From positions 1 through 64,000 of the forward strand of contig CACBFA010000002.1 in NCBI GenBank assembly GCA_902538525.1: DNA of 64,000 nt. Reading direction: 5' to 3'. The position numbers and the translations under genes were made by a program. Shown here piece after piece: positions 60,454 through 64,000 of the stretch (position 1 is the first letter of the stretch; each line of letters starts with the position of its first letter). The notes under the pieces were generated by a model, which saw nothing but the letters and a program-made list of their open reading frames with translations, was not told the DNA's origin and ran no database searches. The DNA is from an uncultured Pelagibacteraceae bacterium (GTDB taxonomy: Bacteria; Pseudomonadota; Alphaproteobacteria; Pelagibacterales; Pelagibacteraceae).

Positions 60454-60885
60454 TTATCTTTTAGAGAATTGATAACTTCTTCTAGCTTTTGCACGACCAG
60501 GTTTTTTTCTCTCGACTGATCTAGAATCTCTCGTGGTAAGTTTTTCTTTTCTAAGAGTTGGTTTTAGATTTTCATCAAATTGTAATAGTGCTCTTGATAT
60601 ACCATGTACTAACGCTCCTGCTTGACCTGTGTGTCCACCTCCAACAACTTGGGATCTAACATCGTATTCTGTTGATTGATTGATAATTTCAAAAGGTCTT
60701 AGTATTTGCATTTTATGTGTAGCTCTTGTGAAATAATCATCTAAATTTTTACCATTGACGTAAATTTTACCAGTTCCTTTTTTTAACCAAACTTTTGCAA
60801 TTGAAGTCTTTCTTCTACCTGTTGCATATTTTGCATCTTTAAAATCTAATTTAAGTTTTGAGGATGTGGATTGATTTGTTTCCAT
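60454..60885 (-). CDS. rpsI: 30S ribosomal protein S9
   Basis: YATGRRKTSIAKVWLKKGTGKIYVNGKNLDDYF...KKPGRAKARRSYQFSKR. Confidence 0.97.
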   Translation of the reverse strand: METNQSTSSKLKLDFKDAKYATGRRKTSIAKVWLKKGTGKIYVNGKNLDDYFTRATHKMQILRPFEIINQSTEYDVRSQVVGGGHTGQAGALVHGISRALLQFDENLKPTLRKEKLTTRDSRSVERKKPGRAKARRSYQFSKR

Positions 60886-60886
60886 T

Positions 60887-61345
60887 TTAATTTCTTACAA
60901 TATTTTTTGAATTAAGTTTTCTAATTTCTATTACTTCAGGGTTTTGTGCTGAATGAGGATGATCCGATCCTGAATAAACCTTAAGTTTAGTTAGTTGTTT
61001 TTTAGCTAAAGGACCGCCAGGTAGCATTCTTTTTACTGCCATTTTTAAAACTTCGCCTGGTTTTGAAGATTGTAATATTTCAGGTGTTGTTTCTTTAATT
61101 CCACCAGGATGCCCAGTATGTCTATAATATTTTTTGTTTGAAAACTTATTCCCTGTAAATTTTAATTGATCTACGTTTTTAACAACAACAAAATCTCCAC
61201 TATCCATATGAGGAGTAAATGTTGCTTTGTTTTTTCCTCTAAGAATTTTTGATACAACAGTTGCTAGTCTTCCAACTACAGCTCCAGTTGCGTCAATTTC
61301 AAACCATTTAATATTGAGGTCATCTTTTTTAAGAAATTTAGTCAT
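60887..61345 (-). CDS. rplM: 50S ribosomal protein L13
   Basis: KWFEIDATGAVVGRLATVVSKILRGKNKATFTPHMDSGDFVVVKN; start at 61345. Confidence 0.96.
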   Translation of the reverse strand: MTKFLKKDDLNIKWFEIDATGAVVGRLATVVSKILRGKNKATFTPHMDSGDFVVVKNVDQLKFTGNKFSNKKYYRHTGHPGGIKETTPEILQSSKPGEVLKMAVKRMLPGGPLAKKQLTKLKVYSGSDHPHSAQNPEVIEIRKLNSKNIVRN

Positions 61346-61355
61346 AATTGCGGGA

Positions 61356-61384
61356 TTAATACTTATAAATCGATATATTGTCAA
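61356..61384 (-). promoter_or_regulatory. Sigma70-type promoter for rplM-rpsI: TTGACA-N17-TATTAA
   Basis: -35 TTGACA (61384-61379), 17-nt spacer, -10 TATTAA (61361-61356) on the minus strand. Confidence 0.7.
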
Positions 61385-61499
61385 ACGATATACAGTTAGA
61401 ACTTAAGTCATTTTTGATAGTTTTAACTAATAAATAGGCTATAAATAAGCGATAATATTTGTTTATAATAAATCTTAAAATTTAAACAGGAGCAACTAA

Positions 61500-62828
61500 A
61501 TGTCAGACAAAAAAGGAATGGATCCCAAAACATATAAATTTGATACCCTTAGCTTACATGCGGGTTATCAACCTCATAAAAATGCTGGTTCAAGACAAGT
61601 ACCAATATACCAAACAACTTCATATCTATTTGATGATGTAGATCATGCTGCAGCATTATTTAATTTAGAAAGAGGTGGACATATTTATAGTAGAATATCA
61701 AATCCGACAGTTGCCGTTTTAGAGGAGAGAGTTGCTTCATTGGAAGGTGGAACAGCTGCACTTGCTACATCGTCTGGTATGAGTGCAATATTTCTTGCAG
61801 TAATGACTCTTTGTGAAGCAGGAGATCATTTAGTTGTATCATCCCAACTTTATGGAGGAACTGTAAATTTATTTAGATTAACACTTCCAAAATTTGGAAT
61901 TAAAACAACTTTTGTAAAACCAAGAGACACAGAAGGATTTAAAAAAGCAATTCAAAAAAATACAAAAGGTATTTTTGGAGAACTTGTAGGTAATCCAGGA
62001 AATGAAATAATGAATATGCCTGAGATTGCTAAAATAGCTCATGATGCAGGTATTCCTTTGATGGTAGATGCAACTTATCAAACACCTTATTTATGCAAAC
62101 CTATAGAGCACGGTGCTGATATTGTAATTCATTCACTTACTAAATGGATGGCAGGTCATGGATCTTCAATGGCTGGTATAATTGTTGAAGGTGGTAAGTT
62201 TGACTGGATGCAAAATGATAAATTTCCAACAATGACTCAACCTTATGAAGGTTATCATGGATTATCTTTTGCTGAAGAATTTGGACCAACAGCATTTACA
62301 ATGAAAGCAAGAGCAGAGGGAATGAGAGATTTTGGCCCATGTCTTAGCCCTCAAAATGCATGGAATGTGTTACAAGGTATAGAGACACTTTCAGTAAGAA
62401 TGAAAAAACATTGTGAGAATGCAGAAAAAATGGTCGAGTATTTATTAGGTCATGATAGTGTTGCTTGGGTTTCACATCCAAGTGTACCGGATCATCCCGA
62501 TCATGATTTAGCAAGCAAATTGTTACCAAATGGCAAAGGATCAATGATTGCATTTGGTATTAAAGGAGGAAAAGCTGCAGGTGAAGCATTTATTAATAAC
62601 GTTAAACTTGCTTCTCATTTAGCAAATGTTGGGGATACACGTACATTGGTAATTCATCCAGCATCAGCAACACATTCTCAAATGGATGAAGCTACATTAA
62701 AATTTGCGGGTTTATCTCATGATATGATCAGATTATCAGTCGGTATTGAAGATATAGATGATATCAAAAATGACTTTGAAAATGGATTTAGAGCTGCTAG
62801 GAAACCTAGACTCGTATCCAATCAATGA
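61500..62828 (+). CDS. metY: O-acetylhomoserine aminocarboxypropyltransferase/cysteine synthase family
   Basis: TLSLHAGYQPHKNAGSRQVPIYQTTSYLFDDVDHAAALFNLERGGHIYSRISNPTVAVLEERVASLEGG; PLP Lys site HSLTKWMAGHG. Confidence 0.93.
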   Translation: MSDKKGMDPKTYKFDTLSLHAGYQPHKNAGSRQVPIYQTTSYLFDDVDHAAALFNLERGGHIYSRISNPTVAVLEERVASLEGGTAALATSSGMSAIFLAVMTLCEAGDHLVVSSQLYGGTVNLFRLTLPKFGIKTTFVKPRDTEGFKKAIQKNTKGIFGELVGNPGNEIMNMPEIAKIAHDAGIPLMVDATYQTPYLCKPIEHGADIVIHSLTKWMAGHGSSMAGIIVEGGKFDWMQNDKFPTMTQPYEGYHGLSFAEEFGPTAFTMKARAEGMRDFGPCLSPQNAWNVLQGIETLSVRMKKHCENAEKMVEYLLGHDSVAWVSHPSVPDHPDHDLASKLLPNGKGSMIAFGIKGGKAAGEAFINNVKLASHLANVGDTRTLVIHPASATHSQMDEATLKFAGLSHDMIRLSVGIEDIDDIKNDFENGFRAARKPRLVSNQ

Positions 62829-63637
62829 AGTTTCAGGTAAATAATAACGAGGTTTATGCTTCTACGGGAGGTAGACCTTTCGATAAGAATAAGCCATTAA
62901 TAATATTTGTGCATGGTAGTGGACTAACTCATATGACGTGGGTTTTGCAAACAAGATATTTTGCATTCCATGGATATAGCGTTTTAGCTTTAGATATGCC
63001 AGGTCATGGTTTATCTGGAGGTGAAAGTTTAAAATCAATTGAGGATATGGCTGATTGGGTTAGTGATGTTATTGATGCAGTTGGATACAAGGAAGCTTCT
63101 TTAGTTGGTCATTCTCAAGGTTGTTTAGTTACTGTGGAGTGTACAGCGAGAAATCCTGATAAAATAAAAACTTTAAGTTTAATGGGTGGAGCTGGTGCAA
63201 TTCCGATGAATCCTGAATTATTATCTTTAGCGGAAAATAATGATCCTAAGGCCGTTGAACTAATGATGGACTGGGCACATGGGCCAGCTGGCCATTTTGG
63301 TGGTCATCCTGTACCAGGATTATATCATATTAATACTGGTTCAATGTTAGCTAAAACTAGAACAATAAAAAATACCCTCGGTGTAGATTTTAGAGCATGT
63401 GATAATTACAAAAATGGTTTTGAGGCTGCAAAACAAATTAAGATACCTACCCTTTCCATACTTGCCACAGACGATAAAATGTGTCCAGTAAAAGAAGGTA
63501 AAAAACTAGCTAATTTAATTGAAGGAAGTCAAATAGATATAATAGATAATTGCGGACATATGATGTTATTAGAAGAAGCAGATCGAGTATTAAATGTTTT
63601 AAAAAAATTCATAACAACAAATTATCCAGCAAATTAG
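62825..63637 (+). CDS. Alpha/beta hydrolase
   Basis: IFVHGSGLTHMTW, VGHSQGCLVTVE (GxSxG), catalytic His region DNCGHMMLLEEA. Confidence 0.88.
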   Translation: MKFQVNNNEVYASTGGRPFDKNKPLIIFVHGSGLTHMTWVLQTRYFAFHGYSVLALDMPGHGLSGGESLKSIEDMADWVSDVIDAVGYKEASLVGHSQGCLVTVECTARNPDKIKTLSLMGGAGAIPMNPELLSLAENNDPKAVELMMDWAHGPAGHFGGHPVPGLYHINTGSMLAKTRTIKNTLGVDFRACDNYKNGFEAAKQIKIPTLSILATDDKMCPVKEGKKLANLIEGSQIDIIDNCGHMMLLEEADRVLNVLKKFITTNYPAN

Positions 63638-63656
63638 TAATTCCAAATTTGCATTT

Positions 63657-64000
63657 ATGAAAAAAAATTTTAGATTTTTTGATAATAGACAAAAATATTT
63701 ACTTTTCGTTACAACAACTAACGAAAAGAACAAAATTGCTGATGCGTTAAAACCTATTGTTCAAAAATTAAAACCAAAATTTCCAGCATTAAAAATATTT
63801 GATGCAGGTATGGGTGATGGATCATTATTGATGAGTGTAATGAGGCAATGTCATCAAAAACTGCCTCAAATCCCTTTACTAGTAAGTACAAAGGAAATAA
63901 GTATGGAAGATGTTAGATTAGGACTTGAAAAGCTTCCAGATCGATTTATAGAACATAAAAACACGGTATTTGTAATCTCAAATCTAAATTATGTTGAGTC
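63657..64000 (+). CDS. SAM-dependent methyltransferase-like protein, N-terminal part (truncated by window edge)
   Basis: Open frame to the edge: MKKNFRFFDNRQKYLLFVTTTNEKNKIADALKPIVQKLKPKFPALKIFDAGMGDGSLLMSVMRQ...; FDAGMGDGSLL resembles methyltransferase motif I. Confidence 0.6.
   Translation, partial: MKKNFRFFDNRQKYLLFVTTTNEKNKIADALKPIVQKLKPKFPALKIFDAGMGDGSLLMSVMRQCHQKLPQIPLLVSTKEISMEDVRLGLEKLPDRFIEHKNTVFVISNLNYVE

Noticed and set aside
61385-61499. Expected SAM riboswitch (SAM-V/SAM-II type) upstream of metY
   Set aside because: Known for metY in relatives, but I could not find a convincing pseudoknot; a TATAAT at about 61462 would leave only a short leader. A cmscan could overturn this.

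Overview
The window looks like an AT-rich, tightly packed chromosomal segment of a streamlined marine alphaproteobacterium. Gene content and order resemble SAR11/Pelagibacterales; this is inferred from gene order and protein style, with no search run. Most of it is ordinary core genome. It contains phoU/phoB/sixA/ppk/ppx, an arsenic-type aquaporin + arsC pair, a zur/znuABC locus, argS-nagZ-scpAB-tatABC-serS-yajC-secDF, uvrA/ssb/gyrA/coaD/tgt, recG, tmk-holB-metG-tatD, argC/hom, rpsI/rplM and metY, plus four tRNAs (Lys, Ser, Pro, Glu). An accessory island lies at about 49.64-56.15 kb: tRNA-Glu, a GIY-YIG protein, three glycosyltransferases, a tyrosine recombinase, a small membrane ORF, an Ogt-like ORF and a very AT-rich spacer. 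Inside it, at about 55155-55341, is the most interesting signal: an unannotated, roughly 48% GC, non-coding stretch that folds by eye into five consecutive hairpins. Three are capped by GNRA tetraloops, and one is a 12-bp uninterrupted helix. A promoter-like extended -10 precedes it and a T-run follows it. Several of its motifs resemble group I intron core elements from memory, but the 3' core is not evident. Other notable observations: a NUDIX-like C-terminal remnant in frame behind the aquaporin stop codon, tandem Zur-like palindromes, a His/Asp-rich tandem repeat in ZnuA, an RlpA-like protein lacking the usual motifs, a probable leaderless rplM transcript, and two small membrane ORFs absent from the ORF track.
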